Notes: generated by a model not told the origin, from the letters alone. 35,816 bases of DNA from Chitinophaga pinensis (GCA_945902745.1 CAMDNE010000028.1:1-35816); one strand, 5' to 3'. Positions 1 through 10,015 are shown, counted from the first letter of the stretch. Made by a program: numbers and translations.

Positions 1-1164
1 GAGCGTAGACCAGAAATTGAACTAGCAGATCTTGTAATATCGATGCTTCCAGCTCGTTTCCATGTTGATGTAGCAAAGGATTGTATTGCCTTAAAAACGA
101 ACCTTATCACTCCTTCATATATTTCGGAAGAAATGAAAGAATTAGATGAGCAAGCAAAAGCTGCAGGAATTATCATCATGAATGAAATTGGTGTTGATCC
201 TGGAATTGATCACATGAGTGCCATGAAAATTATTCATTCAATTCAAGCAAAAGGCGCAACAGTTACTTCATTCAAATCTTTTTGTGGTGGATTAATGGCT
301 CCCGAAAGTGATAACAATCCATGGAATTATAAATTTACATGGAACCCAAGAAATGTCGTTCTTGCCGGTCAAGGTGGTGCATCTTGTTTTATTGACCACA
401 ATGAATATAAATATGTTCCTTATAACAGACTTTTTGGTCGTTTATTCACAACTGGAATAGAAGGATATGGTGAATTTGATGGATATGCAAATCGTGATTC
501 ACTTTCTTACAGAAAAACCTACGGCTTAGAAACAATTCCAACAATTTTCAGAGGGACATTGCGTCGACCTGGATTTTGTCAGGCATGGAATGTATTTATT
601 GAATTAGGAATGACAGATGATTCCTATAAAATGGAAAACTCAGAATTTTTAACACCACGATCTTTTCTAAATGCATTTTTACCATATAGACCATACAGAA
701 GTGTCGAAGACAAATTCAAAGATTTCTTAAGAGAAGACCGACAGGATCTTTATGAAAAATTTGAATGGTTAGGGATTTTTGAAAGTACCACTCCACTTGG
801 AGTATGTGACGCTTCACCAGCGCAAATGTTGGAAAAAATCCTTGTTGGAAAATGGGTGTTAGAACCAGCAGATAAAGACATGCTTGTGATGTATCACGAA
901 TTCGAATATGAATTTCATGGTGAACATCATTCAATTACTTCTTCAATGGTCAATATTGGGGAAGACCACACATTCACCTCTATGTCTAATACTGTTGGAT
1001 TGCCGGTTGCAATTGCCTCAAAAATGATTTTGAACGGTGAATTAACAACAAAAGGGGTTACTCTTCCCATTCAACCTGAAGTTTACAATCCGATATTAGC
1101 AGAATTAGAAACTTTTGATATTCGATTTATCGAGAAAGAGATTCAATTAGATTGTAAAATTTAA
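1..1164 (+). CDS. Saccharopine dehydrogenase-like protein (5' end outside window)
   Basis: The reading frame is open from base 1, so the gene begins upstream and the first ATG at 43 is internal. The 387 visible residues lack the N-terminal Rossmann nucleotide-binding part and cover the end of that domain and the C-terminal catalytic domain. Family-typical stretches are 'NEIGVDPGIDHMSA', 'SFCGGLMAPES' and 'WNPRNVVLAGQGGA'. Family members oxidise or form saccharopine (N6-glutaryl-2-lysine) with NAD(P) in lysine metabolism in the cytoplasm; many bacterial homologues are annotated only by family. Nothing in the visible neighbours (metG downstream, 103 bases away with its own promoter-like element) ties it to a lysine pathway, so the substrate is inferred from family only. 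Confidence 0.85.
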   Translation, partial: ERRPEIELADLVISMLPARFHVDVAKDCIALKTNLITPSYISEEMKELDEQAKAAGIIIMNEIGVDPGIDHMSAMKIIHSIQAKGATVTSFKSFCGGLMAPESDNNPWNYKFTWNPRNVVLAGQGGASCFIDHNEYKYVPYNRLFGRLFTTGIEGYGEFDGYANRDSLSYRKTYGLETIPTIFRGTLRRPGFCQAWNVFIELGMTDDSYKMENSEFLTPRSFLNAFLPYRPYRSVEDKFKDFLREDRQDLYEKFEWLGIFESTTPLGVCDASPAQMLEKILVGKWVLEPADKDMLVMYHEFEYEFHGEHHSITSSMVNIGEDHTFTSMSNTVGLPVAIASKMILNGELTTKGVTLPIQPEVYNPILAELETFDIRFIEKEIQLDCKI

Positions 1165-1215
1165 TTCGCACACCAAAAAACAACAAGCTATATTGATAAT
1201 GTTGCAGAATCATGA

Positions 1216-1245
1216 TTTAAGAATCCTGAATTCTCTGTATCTTTG
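1216..1245 (+). promoter_or_regulatory. Predicted metG promoter
   Basis: A TTTA at 1216-1219 and TATCTTTG at 1238-1245 are separated by 18 bases, close to the Bacteroidota pattern TTTG-N19-TAnnTTTG. The expected start of transcription is about 1252, leaving a leader of roughly 16 bases before the metG ATG. The spacer contains GAATCCTGAATT, which also occurs at 12831-12842. Confidence 0.5.
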
Positions 1246-1267
1246 CCTTTTCAATTGAATTATCACG

Positions 1268-3322
1268 ATGTCAAAAGCAAAATATACCGTTACTGCAGCA
1301 CTTCCTTATGCAAATGGACCTTTACATTTAGGTCACGTAGCAGGAGTTTATCTTCCTGCCGATATTTTCGTGCGATTTTTAAGAATGAATAAGCACGATG
1401 TTGCATTTATATGCGGTAGCGATGAACATGGAGCAGCAATTACATTACGTGCAAAAAAAGAAGGAATAACACCACAAGAAATTGTAGATAAATACAACTC
1501 AATCATTAGTAAAGCTTTTACAGATTTCGATATTTCATTTGATATTTTTCACCGAACATCGTCTGAAATTCACCATAAAACATCACAAGATTTCTTTTTA
1601 AAATTATATGAAAAAGGGAAATTTACAGAAGAAACATCCGAACAATATTACGACGAAGAATACGAACAATTTTTAGCAGATAGATATATTACTGGTGAAT
1701 GTCCTAAGTGTCAAAATCCAAGTGCTTATGGAGATCAATGTGAAAAATGTGGAAGTGATTTAAGTCCAACAGAATTGATCAATCCAACTTCTACTTTAAG
1801 CGGAAAGACACCAGTTTTAAGAACCACTTCACATTGGTATTTACCAATGGCGAATCATGAAGATTGGTTGAGAGAATGGATAAAAGAAGGTAAATTAGAT
1901 GGAATTCAACAACATGATCCAAAGCCTTGGAGAAACCAAGTAATTGGACAATGTATGTCTTGGATTGATGGAGGTTTGCATTCCAGAGCAATGACACGCG
2001 ATTTGGACTGGGGAGTCAAAGTCCCACTTCCAAATGCAGAGGGAAAAGTATTATATGTATGGTTGGATGCGCCAATTGGTTACATTTCAGCTACAAAACA
2101 ATATGCATTAGACAACAATAAGAATTGGGAAGATTATTGGACTGGAGATAGAAAACTGATTCATTTTATTGGAAAAGATAACATTGTTTTTCATGCAGTT
2201 ATATTTCCAATTTTATTGAAAGATCACGGTGATTTAATATTACCTGATAATGTTCCAGCCTATGAATTTTTGAATTTAGAAGGTGATAAATTTTCCACTT
2301 CTAGAAATTGGGCAGTTTGGTTGCATGAATATTTAGCAGCATATCCAGGAAGAGAAGACGAATTGAAATATGTTTTGACATCCATCGCTCCTGAAACAAA
2401 AGATTCAGAATTTACATGGAAAGAATACCAAACTCGAATCAACAGTGAATTAGCCGATATTCTTGGAAATTTTGTGAATCGTGCTTTGGTTTTAACTCAA
2501 AAATATTACGAAGGCAAAGTTCCTGAAAAAGGAGAATTGACAGAAGAAGATCAACTCGTTTTAGCTGAAATAAACGAAATCCCAAAACGTATTAGCAAAC
2601 TCGTATATGCATACAAATTGCGTGATGCTCAAGCAGAAGCGATGAATTTGGCACGACTTGGGAATAAATATTTGGCAGATCAAGAACCTTGGAAAGTTGT
2701 AAAAATTGATCCTAAAAGAGTTGAGACAGTGATGAATATTGCTCTTCAAATCACAGCCAATCTGAGTATTGTTTTGCAACCATTTTTACCAGCAACAGCA
2801 GCTAAATTATCTAATTTCTTGAATTTTAAAAGTTCGAATTGGGAAGATGCTGGAAATGGTGATTTAATGAAAGTTGGAAATCAAACAAATCTGCCAGAAA
2901 TATTATTCCAAAAAATTGAAGACACGTTGGTTGAAGAAGAGGTAAAGAAATTGAAAAATATTGAATTAATGGAATCAAAATTTGACGTACAAAAAGACGA
3001 AGTAACATTTGATGATTTCACAAAAATGGATATTCGTTTAGGAACTATTCTTGAAGCCGAAAAAGTTGAAAAAGCAGATAAATTATTGAAATTACTTGTT
3101 GATACAGGATTGGACAAAAGAACAATCGTTTCTGGAATTGCTGAACATTATTCGCCAGAAGAAATCATTGGTAAAACTGTTCAGGTTTTGATGAATTTAG
3201 CTCCCAGAAAAATCAAAGGCATTGAATCAAAAGGAATGATTTTAATGGCAGAAGATGCTGAAGGAAAATTGAGTTTTATGTCGCCTGAAAAAGGATTTGA
3301 AGCTGGTTGTGGAATACATTGA
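1268..3322 (+). CDS. metG: Methionyl-tRNA synthetase with C-terminal tRNA-binding domain
   Basis: This cytoplasmic class I synthetase charges tRNA-Met with methionine. The HIGH motif is HLGH at residues 20-23, and the KMSKS loop appears as KFSTS at 341-345. A zinc knuckle with two CxxC pairs (CPKC and CEKC) lies near residues 144-162 in the connective domain. An anticodon-binding helical region follows. The last 110 or so residues ('[17 protein letters not shown]' through '[14 protein letters not shown]') form a Trbp111/EMAP-like OB-fold tRNA-binding domain. The length of 684 residues is normal for the form with the appended domain. The start is supported by the family N-terminus and a promoter-like element just upstream. 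The gene appears intact and ordinary. Confidence 0.97.
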   Translation: MSKAKYTVTAALPYANGPLHLGHVAGVYLPADIFVRFLRMNKHDVAFICGSDEHGAAITLRAKKEGITPQEIVDKYNSIISKAFTDFDISFDIFHRTSSEIHHKTSQDFFLKLYEKGKFTEETSEQYYDEEYEQFLADRYITGECPKCQNPSAYGDQCEKCGSDLSPTELINPTSTLSGKTPVLRTTSHWYLPMANHEDWLREWIKEGKLDGIQQHDPKPWRNQVIGQCMSWIDGGLHSRAMTRDLDWGVKVPLPNAEGKVLYVWLDAPIGYISATKQYALDNNKNWEDYWTGDRKLIHFIGKDNIVFHAVIFPILLKDHGDLILPDNVPAYEFLNLEGDKFSTSRNWAVWLHEYLAAYPGREDELKYVLTSIAPETKDSEFTWKEYQTRINSELADILGNFVNRALVLTQKYYEGKVPEKGELTEEDQLVLAEINEIPKRISKLVYAYKLRDAQAEAMNLARLGNKYLADQEPWKVVKIDPKRVETVMNIALQITANLSIVLQPFLPATAAKLSNFLNFKSSNWEDAGNGDLMKVGNQTNLPEILFQKIEDTLVEEEVKKLKNIELMESKFDVQKDEVTFDDFTKMDIRLGTILEAEKVEKADKLLKLLVDTGLDKRTIVSGIAEHYSPEEIIGKTVQVLMNLAPRKIKGIESKGMILMAEDAEGKLSFMSPEKGFEAGCGIH

Positions 3323-3323
3323 G

Positions 3324-3406
3324 TTAATTGCTAGTTGCTAGTTGATTGGGAAATAAATAAATGTGTTTGTAAAACTTGTAATTTGTAACTCGCAATTAGT
3401 AATTAA
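3324..3406. repeat. Imperfect intergenic inverted repeat
   Basis: Two 20-base arms, 3324-3343 (TTAATTGCTAGTTGCTAGTT) and 3387-3406, are reverse complements except at 3 positions, with 43 bases between them. The left arm also contains a short tandem GCTAGTT. They fill the gap between metG and the small gene at 3415. It could act as a weak terminator or be a degenerate interspersed repeat; the sequence alone does not decide. Confidence 0.5.
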
Positions 3407-3414
3407 AATGAAAA

Positions 3415-3771
3415 ATGGAAGAATTGAAAAGTTATGCTGAGCTTCAAAATTATTTCAATAACGAAGTATTTGTTTTAAAAACACAACAACAAATTTCCAA
3501 AGATTTCGCAAAATTCAATTTGTTTTTCTCGGATTTATTTGAAACCGAACCATTTTCCAAGGAAGAAATTGAAGTACAAATTGCCAATCAACTTGTTGAT
3601 ATTATGAAACAAGGTGAAACACGTTTATTGCAATTATTATATACGATTGATTTAGCAGAAAAAGATTTTTTACATCTCACTACTCAACCAAATTTCATTC
3701 AAGAATTATCGCACAAAGTACTTTATCGAGAAGCGTATAAAGTTTATTTGAGGATGAAATTTAGCTCTTAA
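3415..3771 (+). CDS. Hypothetical protein, 118 residues
   Basis: I do not recognise a family. The product is a small, largely helical, charged soluble protein with no signal peptide or membrane segment. It begins 'MEELKSYAELQNYFN' and contains acidic and amphipathic stretches, for example around 'KEEIEVQIANQLVDIMKQGE'. The frame has codon use like its neighbours and lies 92 bases after metG on the same strand, so it may be read through from metG, although an inverted repeat sits between them. Its last 11 bases overlap the end of the convergent ORF6N gene. No function is proposed. Confidence 0.7.
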   Translation: MEELKSYAELQNYFNNEVFVLKTQQQISKDFAKFNLFFSDLFETEPFSKEEIEVQIANQLVDIMKQGETRLLQLLYTIDLAEKDFLHLTTQPNFIQELSHKVLYREAYKVYLRMKFSS

Positions 3772-4261
3772 ACCCAATTTTTTGTCTTGTATCTTGATTT
3801 TGTTGCTTTTTATCTTTTTCTAACAGAAAATTTATCGCAATATAAACGTCTGAAAACTTCCCATCCAATTCTTTTAGCTTTTCATTCAATTCTTGATAAG
3901 AAAGTGCGTATTGCCTTATACTTACAAACGTTCGCATAATTGAAATGTTTATTGCCACAGCTTTTTCTGAATGAAGAACAGAACTCAACATAGCAACACC
4001 TTGTTCAGTAAATGCGAATGGTAAAAATTTAGAATGTCTTCCTTTTCCTCCTTCTAAGGTCACAAATTGTGATCTTAGAAAAGAATATTCTTCCTGAGTA
4101 AGAATAAACATGAAATCTAATGGAAACCGATTGATATTTCTTCTAACACTCTGTTTTAATATACGTGTTTCCGTTTCATACAACTCCGCTAAATCAAAGT
4201 CCATCATGACCTTTAATCCTCTAATCGTGTGTATTTTATCTTGTATTGTTTGTTCATTCAT
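3761..4261 (-). CDS. ORF6N domain-containing protein
   Basis: The N-terminal 100 or so residues match the ORF6N domain: 'IRGLKVMMDFDLAELYETE', then 'LKQSVRRNINRFPLDFMF', 'LTQEEYSFLRSQ' and 'PFAFTEQGVAMLSSVL'. ORF6N is a DNA-binding-type module first described in phage and baculovirus proteins and is common as a stand-alone chromosomal gene in Bacteroidota. The C-terminal part is charged and probably helical ('YQELNEKLKELDGKFSD'). The domain is complete and the length is normal. It is divergent from sucA across a 172-base intergenic region and overlaps the preceding small gene tail to tail by 11 bases. A regulatory role is inferred, not shown. Confidence 0.85.
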   Translation of the reverse strand: MNEQTIQDKIHTIRGLKVMMDFDLAELYETETRILKQSVRRNINRFPLDFMFILTQEEYSFLRSQFVTLEGGKGRHSKFLPFAFTEQGVAMLSSVLHSEKAVAINISIMRTFVSIRQYALSYQELNEKLKELDGKFSDVYIAINFLLEKDKKQQNQDTRQKIGFKS

Positions 4262-4414
4262 TGTTACATAATTTAACTGACTCTCTTGAATTTAATAAAA
4301 AAGTTGACTTCTATCTAGTGCTTTTTTGGTCTTTTCTATAAATATTTCAACTTTCATTAGCTTTTTTATGCAAATTATTTCGACTTTTTAACGGCTTCCC
4401 TTGGGGAATTTGTC

Positions 4415-4422
4415 TAAATTTG
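4415..4422 (+). promoter_or_regulatory. Predicted sucA -7 element
   Basis: TAAATTTG matches the Bacteroidota -7 consensus TAnnTTTG exactly. The expected transcription start is about 4429, giving a leader of about 5 bases to the ATG at 4434 or about 20 bases to the ATG at 4449. No convincing TTTG -33 element is seen at the right distance. Confidence 0.4.
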
Positions 4423-4433
4423 CTATTCCATAA

Positions 4434-7175
4434 ATGAGTAATAAAACCATGGATAAAGTATCTTATGTTGGGAATGCAGACGTGACGGCTATTGATCATC
4501 TGTACAAAATGTATCAGCAAGACCCTGAAAGTGTTGATATTGGCTGGAAGAAATTCTTTGAAGGCTTCGATTTCGCTAGAACAAATTATGAAGATGGAGG
4601 AGATATCCCTGAAAATTTTCAAAAAGAATTCAAAGTAATTAATTTGATTAATGGGTATAGAAACCGTGGTCATTTATTTACAAAGACCAATCCTGTTCGC
4701 GAACGCAGAAAATACTCACCGACTTTAGATATCGAAAATTTCGGATTAGATATTTCAGACATAAACACTGTTTTTCAAGCTGGTGAAGAAATTGGAATTG
4801 GTGCCGCTTCTTTAGGTGATATTATCCATCATTTAGAATTGACTTATTGTCAATCTATTGGGATCGAATTCGTTTACATGCGTGATCCGGACAGAATTGA
4901 TTGGTTCAAAAATAAAATTGAAATTAAAAATCGTCCTGTTTTTGATAAAGCTCGTAAATTAAATATTTACAAAAAACTAAATCAAGCATCGAATTTTGAA
5001 GCTTTTCTAGGTAAAAAATTCGTAGGTCAAAAACGTTTTTCGATTGAAGGTGGTGAAGCATTAATTCCAGCTTTGGATGCTTTAGTTCAAAAAGGATCTG
5101 AATTGGGAGTTGAATATTTCGTTATGGGAATGTCGCATCGAGGAAGATTAAATACGCTAACAAACATTTTTGAAAAAAGACCAAAAGATATTTTTGCGGA
5201 ATTTGAAGGAAAAGAGTTCGATTCAATAGAATATTTTGATGGTGATGTTAAATATCATCAAGGTTTTACATCCCATGTAACTATAGCAAACGGGAAAAAA
5301 ATTGGTTTAACACTTTCTCCAAATCCATCTCACTTAGAGGCAGTAAACACTGTCGTTGAAGGAATTGCAAGAGCGAAAGTTGATCATGTTCTTCACGATG
5401 AAAGTAAAATTTGTCCTGTTTTAATTCACGGTGACGCTGCAATTGCAGGTCAAGGAATTGTATACGAAACGATTCAAATGGCGCAATTGGATGGTTATAG
5501 AGCTGGTGGAACTGTGCACATTGTTGTAAACAACCAAGTAGGATTTACAACAAATTATTTAGATGGAAGATCTTCAACTTATTGCACAGATGTTGCTAAG
5601 ACGACACTTTGCCCTGTTTTCCATGTGAATGGAGATGATATTGAGGCTGTTGTTCAAACCATTGAAATTGCGATGGAATACCGTCAAAAATTTAACCGCG
5701 ATATTTTTATCGATTTACTTTGCTACAGAAAATATGGCCATAATGAAGGTGACGAACCGAAATTTACACAGCCAAACTTATATAACTTAATTGCAAAACA
5801 CCCAAATCCAAAAGAAATTTATTTCTCTCAATTGGAAGCTGAAGGTGTGATGACAAGTGCTGAAGCAAAACAAGTTGAATCAGATTACAACGACTATTTA
5901 GAAATTGAATTTGATATTTCACATCAAAACGAAAAAGCGTTAGTACACGATTTTTTAAGTCTTACTTGGGAAGGATTCCGACATGGAAAATCAATTGATT
6001 TTGAAAAATCTCCTGAAACAGGTGTTGACAAAAAGAAATTACTAGAACTTGGAATTAAGCTTTCAACCTTACCAGAAGGGAAAAAATATTTTAGAAAAAT
6101 TGCTAAAATCTTTGAAGACAGATTAAACGCCATAAAATCTGACAAATTAGATTGGGGTTCTGCTGAGATGTTAGCATATGCAACATTATTAGAAGAAGGG
6201 CATCCTGTTCGTATTTCTGGACAAGACGTTGAACGAGGAACTTTTTCTCACCGTCACGCTGTTGTAAAAACAGAAGATACAGAAGAAGAAATAGAGACGT
6301 TGAACATGCTTTCAGATAAACAAGCTAAATTCTCTATTTACAATTCGCATTTATCAGAGTATGGTGTTTTAGGTTTTGAATATGGTTATTCATTAGCAAC
6401 TCCTAACGCATTAACGATCTGGGAGGCACAATTTGGTGATTTCTTTAATGGTGCGCAAATTATGATTGACCAGTTTATTTCTGCTGGAGAAGATAAATGG
6501 GCGACTCAAAGTGGATTGGTTATGCTTTTGCCTCATGGTTATGAAGGACAAGGAGCAGAACATTCTAGTGGTAGAATGGAGCGTTTTTTACAACAATGTG
6601 CAGACAACAATATGCAAATTGTAAATACATCAACTCCTGCAAACCATTTTCACTTATTGCGTCGACAATTGAAACGCGATTTCAGAAAGCCACTAGTAGT
6701 TTTCTCTCCTAAGATGTTATTACGTTATCCAAGCGCAGTATCATCTTTAGATGAAATGGCTAAGGGTTGTTTCCAAGAAGTGATTGATGATCCAAAAGCA
6801 AAAGTTGCTAATATTGATACACTCGTTTTCTGTTCAGGTAAATTCTACTACGAAATGTCTGAAAAGGCTGCTGAAATGGGTGTTGATAATATGGCTTTCG
6901 TTCGCTTAGAACAAATTTATCCTTTACCAAAGACACAAATTGATGCTATCATAGCGAAATATAAAAATGCTTCAAACATTCTTTGGGCGCAAGAAGAGCC
7001 ATCAAATATGGGAGCTTGGACATACATTGCTATGTCGATGAGAAACATACCATTTATTGGTGTTTGTCGTCCAGGAACTGCTGCATCAGCAGAAGGATCT
7101 AAAAAATTACATGAGAAAAGGTTGAAACAATTGTTTGCAGATCTTTTCCATTATGCGAAAGTTAAAGTACAATAA
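4434..7175 (+). CDS. sucA: 2-oxoglutarate dehydrogenase E1 component
   Basis: This is the thiamine diphosphate-dependent E1 of the 2-oxoglutarate dehydrogenase complex, which decarboxylates 2-oxoglutarate in the TCA cycle. The N-terminus carries the E1-specific segment ('IDHLYKMYQQDPESVDIGWK'). Catalytic-core signatures follow: 'GMSHRGRLNTLTNI', 'HGDAAIAGQGIVYETIQM' and 'HIVVNNQVGFTT', then the transketolase-like pyrimidine-binding region ('RISGQDVERGTFSHRHAV') and a C-terminal domain. The 913-residue length is normal for stand-alone E1. The start is either 4434 or the second ATG at 4449 (MDKVSYVG); the promoter position is compatible with both, and 4449 would leave a more usual leader. sucB follows after 29 bases. 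The E3 gene is not in the window. Confidence 0.97.
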   Translation: MSNKTMDKVSYVGNADVTAIDHLYKMYQQDPESVDIGWKKFFEGFDFARTNYEDGGDIPENFQKEFKVINLINGYRNRGHLFTKTNPVRERRKYSPTLDIENFGLDISDINTVFQAGEEIGIGAASLGDIIHHLELTYCQSIGIEFVYMRDPDRIDWFKNKIEIKNRPVFDKARKLNIYKKLNQASNFEAFLGKKFVGQKRFSIEGGEALIPALDALVQKGSELGVEYFVMGMSHRGRLNTLTNIFEKRPKDIFAEFEGKEFDSIEYFDGDVKYHQGFTSHVTIANGKKIGLTLSPNPSHLEAVNTVVEGIARAKVDHVLHDESKICPVLIHGDAAIAGQGIVYETIQMAQLDGYRAGGTVHIVVNNQVGFTTNYLDGRSSTYCTDVAKTTLCPVFHVNGDDIEAVVQTIEIAMEYRQKFNRDIFIDLLCYRKYGHNEGDEPKFTQPNLYNLIAKHPNPKEIYFSQLEAEGVMTSAEAKQVESDYNDYLEIEFDISHQNEKALVHDFLSLTWEGFRHGKSIDFEKSPETGVDKKKLLELGIKLSTLPEGKKYFRKIAKIFEDRLNAIKSDKLDWGSAEMLAYATLLEEGHPVRISGQDVERGTFSHRHAVVKTEDTEEEIETLNMLSDKQAKFSIYNSHLSEYGVLGFEYGYSLATPNALTIWEAQFGDFFNGAQIMIDQFISAGEDKWATQSGLVMLLPHGYEGQGAEHSSGRMERFLQQCADNNMQIVNTSTPANHFHLLRRQLKRDFRKPLVVFSPKMLLRYPSAVSSLDEMAKGCFQEVIDDPKAKVANIDTLVFCSGKFYYEMSEKAAEMGVDNMAFVRLEQIYPLPKTQIDAIIAKYKNASNILWAQEEPSNMGAWTYIAMSMRNIPFIGVCRPGTAASAEGSKKLHEKRLKQLFADLFHYAKVKVQ

Positions 7176-7204
7176 GAAGCTATAATATTTTAAAATAGAC
7201 AACT

Positions 7205-8479
7205 ATGTCAGTATTAGAAATGAAAGTACCAAGTCCAGGAGAATCAATCTCTGAAGTGGAAATAGCACAATGGCTTGTTGCTGATGGAGATTATGTAGAG
7301 AAAGACCAGGCAATTGCTGAAGTTGATTCTGATAAAGCAACATTAGAACTTCCTGCTGAAGATAGCGGAATCATAACATTTAAAGCTGCCGAAGGAGATG
7401 TAGTCAAAGTTGGGCAAGTTGTGTGTTTAATCGATACATCTGCAGCACGACCTTCTGGTCAAGCTCCAAAAGTTGCTGAAAAGCAAGAAGAAGTAAAAGC
7501 TGTTGTTGCTCCTGTTGCTGAAAAAGTTACGACTCCAGTAGCTGTACCTAATCCAGATCCAATTAAAAAAGAAGTTTCTTACGCTTCAGGAACTCCATCA
7601 ATTGCTGCTGCAAAAATAATGTCTGAAAATGGCGTTTCAGCAAATCAATTGAATGGTACAGGTAAAGATGGAAGAATCACGAAACAAGATGTTGTTGCGG
7701 CAATGTCTGCTGGTTTTTCTGCAGCAGATGCCCAAGGTTGGGGCGGTACACGTGATCAATCTCGTGAGAAAATGTCTATGATGCGTCGAAAGATTGCAGA
7801 ACGCTTAGTTGCTGTTAAAAATGAAACAGCGATGTTGACTACTTTCAACGAGGTGGATATGAAACCAATCATGGACCTTCGTGCTAAATACAAGGATGCA
7901 TTTGCAAAACACCATGAAGTGAATTTAGGATTCATGTCATTCTTTACAAAAGCAGTTACTGAAGCATTAAATTTATTCCCTTCTGTTAATGGACAAATTG
8001 AAGGAAACGAAATGATTTTGCACAATTATGCAGATATAGGAATTGCCGTTTCTTCACCAAAAGGATTAATGGTTCCTGTTGTTAGAAATGCAGAACAAAT
8101 GTCGTTGGCTGAAATAGAACGTGAAATTAAACGTTTGGCAATCAAAGCAAGAGATGGAAAGATTACGCCAGATGATATGACTGGTGGAACGTTCACTATC
8201 ACAAATGGTGGTGTGTTTGGCTCTATGTTATCTACACCAATTATAAATCCTCCTCAATCTGCAATTTTAGGAATGCACAACATTGTTGAACGTCCGGTTG
8301 CTATAAATGGAAAAGTTGAAATTCGACCTATTATGTATGTGGCCTTGTCTTATGACCACAGAATCATTGATGGAAAAGAATCAGTTGGATTCTTAGTGAA
8401 AGTGAAAGAAATGTTAGAAAATCCTGAAAGAATGTTGTTTGGAGCGAAAGATCCTTATGCAGTGTTGTTGGGGTTATAA
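7205..8479 (+). CDS. sucB: Dihydrolipoyllysine-residue succinyltransferase (E2)
   Basis: This is the E2 core of the 2-oxoglutarate dehydrogenase complex, transferring succinyl from lipoate to CoA. Domain order is visible: one lipoyl domain (residues 1-80) with the lipoylated lysine in '[13 protein letters not shown]'; an Ala/Pro/Val-rich linker (about 85-130); a peripheral subunit-binding domain ('[14 protein letters not shown]' to '[15 protein letters not shown]', about 131-168); and the catalytic acyltransferase domain (about 190-424). The active-site motif 'YDHRIIDGK' places the catalytic His near 385 and Asp near 389. The 424-residue length is normal. It is co-directional with sucA 29 bases upstream and certainly co-transcribed, and ends at a strong hairpin terminator. 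Confidence 0.97.
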   Translation: MSVLEMKVPSPGESISEVEIAQWLVADGDYVEKDQAIAEVDSDKATLELPAEDSGIITFKAAEGDVVKVGQVVCLIDTSAARPSGQAPKVAEKQEEVKAVVAPVAEKVTTPVAVPNPDPIKKEVSYASGTPSIAAAKIMSENGVSANQLNGTGKDGRITKQDVVAAMSAGFSAADAQGWGGTRDQSREKMSMMRRKIAERLVAVKNETAMLTTFNEVDMKPIMDLRAKYKDAFAKHHEVNLGFMSFFTKAVTEALNLFPSVNGQIEGNEMILHNYADIGIAVSSPKGLMVPVVRNAEQMSLAEIEREIKRLAIKARDGKITPDDMTGGTFTITNGGVFGSMLSTPIINPPQSAILGMHNIVERPVAINGKVEIRPIMYVALSYDHRIIDGKESVGFLVKVKEMLENPERMLFGAKDPYAVLLGL

Positions 8480-8500
8480 GCCAATTTAATATTCCATTTT

Positions 8501-8538
8501 AAACCGGTCACTGAGCTTGTCGAAGTGCCGGTTTTTTT
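8501..8538 (+). terminator. Rho-independent terminator after sucB
   Basis: AAACCGG (8501-8507) pairs with CCGGTTT (8528-8534) and runs into a 7-T tract (8532-8538). An inner stem CACT (8509-8512)/AGTG (8524-8527) extends it. The loop carries CTGAGCTTGTCGAAG (8511-8525), a motif repeated in opposite orientation inside the terminator at 29727-29761. Confidence 0.85.
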
Positions 8539-8540
8539 AT

Positions 8541-9011
8541 TCAGGCCAAAAGGATCCTTCTTAAATAGTTCAACTGTCCCCTGTGTCTTGACAAATGACA
8601 TAAAAGTTGCATCAGAAAAAATCCTACCGTTCGACCCTTATGTTGAGGCGGGGTATCTGCCATCACTTCGCAGAGCTGAACGTTTGTAAGGTTTGAAAGA
8701 GCTTTATCAACAGCTTGCCGAGTCAATCGGATTTCTTGTATGAGATCGTCTTTGGAAATATCCTGACGGCTAAACTCTTCTTCCCTTTTTCGAATATACC
8801 CATCATTTCCGATCACTGAACCTATAAAATGTCTCAAATTACCACATAAATGAAAGGCCAACGTACCAACTGAATTTTTTATTCCGGGTACAGATCTCCA
8901 CAAATCATATTCAGCCATCGCATGCACTTCAATAATGAGGTCATCAAGATCACGCATAATGATCTCTCTTGCATCCAGAATAAAGTCGAATGGTTTCATT
9001 TCAATAGACAT
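8541..9011 (-). CDS. DinB-like (DUF664/DUF1572-type) four-helix protein
   Basis: The 156-residue product looks like a DinB/YfiT-superfamily four-helix bundle. The likely metal triad is a histidine in helix 2 ('LAFHLCGNLRHF', His54) plus the C-terminal HxxxH pair in 'LCHLSRHRGQLNYLRR' (His139 and His143). The family includes bacillithiol and mycothiol transferases and many proteins of unknown function; the substrate here is unknown. It is the last gene of a three-gene minus-strand operon and overlaps the sulfotransferase gene by 11 bases if the first ATG is used. A second ATG at 8999 (MKPFDFIL) would remove the overlap. It ends 3 bases from the sucB terminator. Confidence 0.82.
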   Translation of the reverse strand: MSIEMKPFDFILDAREIIMRDLDDLIIEVHAMAEYDLWRSVPGIKNSVGTLAFHLCGNLRHFIGSVIGNDGYIRKREEEFSRQDISKDDLIQEIRLTRQAVDKALSNLTNVQLCEVMADTPPQHKGRTVGFFLMQLLCHLSRHRGQLNYLRRILLA

Positions 9012-9996
9012 CGAGAGTTTGAGTATTAGTTAGATCAGGAGAATTTTCATGGCCCCACAAAAGTTTGCTTTTAATATCTATCTTGTAAATCTGTTCCGGA
9101 CGTAATTTCTCCTGCCAGTCATAAGTTGTGCCTGATCGAAAAAAGGTATTTGGATTAAAATGGAAACTGCCCGGATTTTCAGTAATACTTTTTTTCATTT
9201 TGTTGAACTCTGTATTTTCGATTATCTCAATCATCCCCTCCTCATTGATCCCGTTTTTAATTCCCAATAGAAAATGGGTAAGCAGTTTTGCTGATTCCAT
9301 TTTTCTCTCAACTAGATCTTCGTATCTTAAGGTAAGCAAGCAGTCGCGATCAAACTTTGAATCCCCAGATTCAGTCCAATTGAGAGTGTGTTTGTGGTAA
9401 TCCCCAAAATACAAATCTCCTCGAACAAAATAATCAATGAATTGATCCATTGTCAAGTCAGAATCAACGCCTAATAATGGGTGTGATTTGTAAAAAAAAT
9501 ACTGTGAAACCGCTGCACCTTTAGGATCTCTGAAAACATTGATAAACTTTGTCTTAGGGTGTATACTGGCTGCGGGAAGATCTTCTTTGAAACAGTGGAT
9601 ATACCATACACGAGGAAACCCTTTAGTGTGGTCAATGAATTCGAAAAACTTTTCCAAGCCGTATTGTGATGCCATAACCTCAGGCCACGGAATGGTATGA
9701 TGCCCAATATCTCCCGACTTCATTGGGTGCTCTTCAGGATAATCTATGCCCTTCCTTAAGATCTCTGAAACAAATTTCTTCGTTAGGTGCGTCCCTACCT
9801 TTTGATGAGTACTTATGAAAATGTCATTTTCATCGGTATTCCAGCGCAACTGCAATTCTTTTAGAATATCCCTGTCAATAAATGGAGGATACATTTTACC
9901 ATTTACCCTCGCATGTAAGAATCCATGTTCATTTAAAGGCTCAAAAGGCTCAAAAATAGTCAGACCTCCATGGCCGACATGTTGCTCATTACTCAT
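9001..9996 (-). CDS. Sulfotransferase family protein
   Basis: The product matches PAPS-dependent sulfotransferases (Sulfotransfer_1 type). The 5'-phosphosulfate loop is 'STHQKVGTHLTKK' at residues 62-74, in the place of the usual YPKSGTTW, with Lys66 kept. The 3'-phosphate motif is 'VFRDPKGAAVSQYFF' with Arg156 and Ser164 at the canonical eight-residue spacing. No signal peptide is seen, so it is probably cytoplasmic. The 331-residue length resembles small-molecule sulfotransferases, but the acceptor cannot be read from sequence. It sits 19 bases after an O-methyltransferase gene and overlaps the DinB-like gene, so the three products probably act together, perhaps decorating one metabolite. 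Such genes are uncommon in a core Flavobacteriales context. Confidence 0.85.
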   Translation of the reverse strand: MSNEQHVGHGGLTIFEPFEPLNEHGFLHARVNGKMYPPFIDRDILKELQLRWNTDENDIFISTHQKVGTHLTKKFVSEILRKGIDYPEEHPMKSGDIGHHTIPWPEVMASQYGLEKFFEFIDHTKGFPRVWYIHCFKEDLPAASIHPKTKFINVFRDPKGAAVSQYFFYKSHPLLGVDSDLTMDQFIDYFVRGDLYFGDYHKHTLNWTESGDSKFDRDCLLTLRYEDLVERKMESAKLLTHFLLGIKNGINEEGMIEIIENTEFNKMKKSITENPGSFHFNPNTFFRSGTTYDWQEKLRPEQIYKIDIKSKLLWGHENSPDLTNTQTLDVY

Positions 9997-10015
9997 TTTG
10001 CTTTAATTACGTCAA

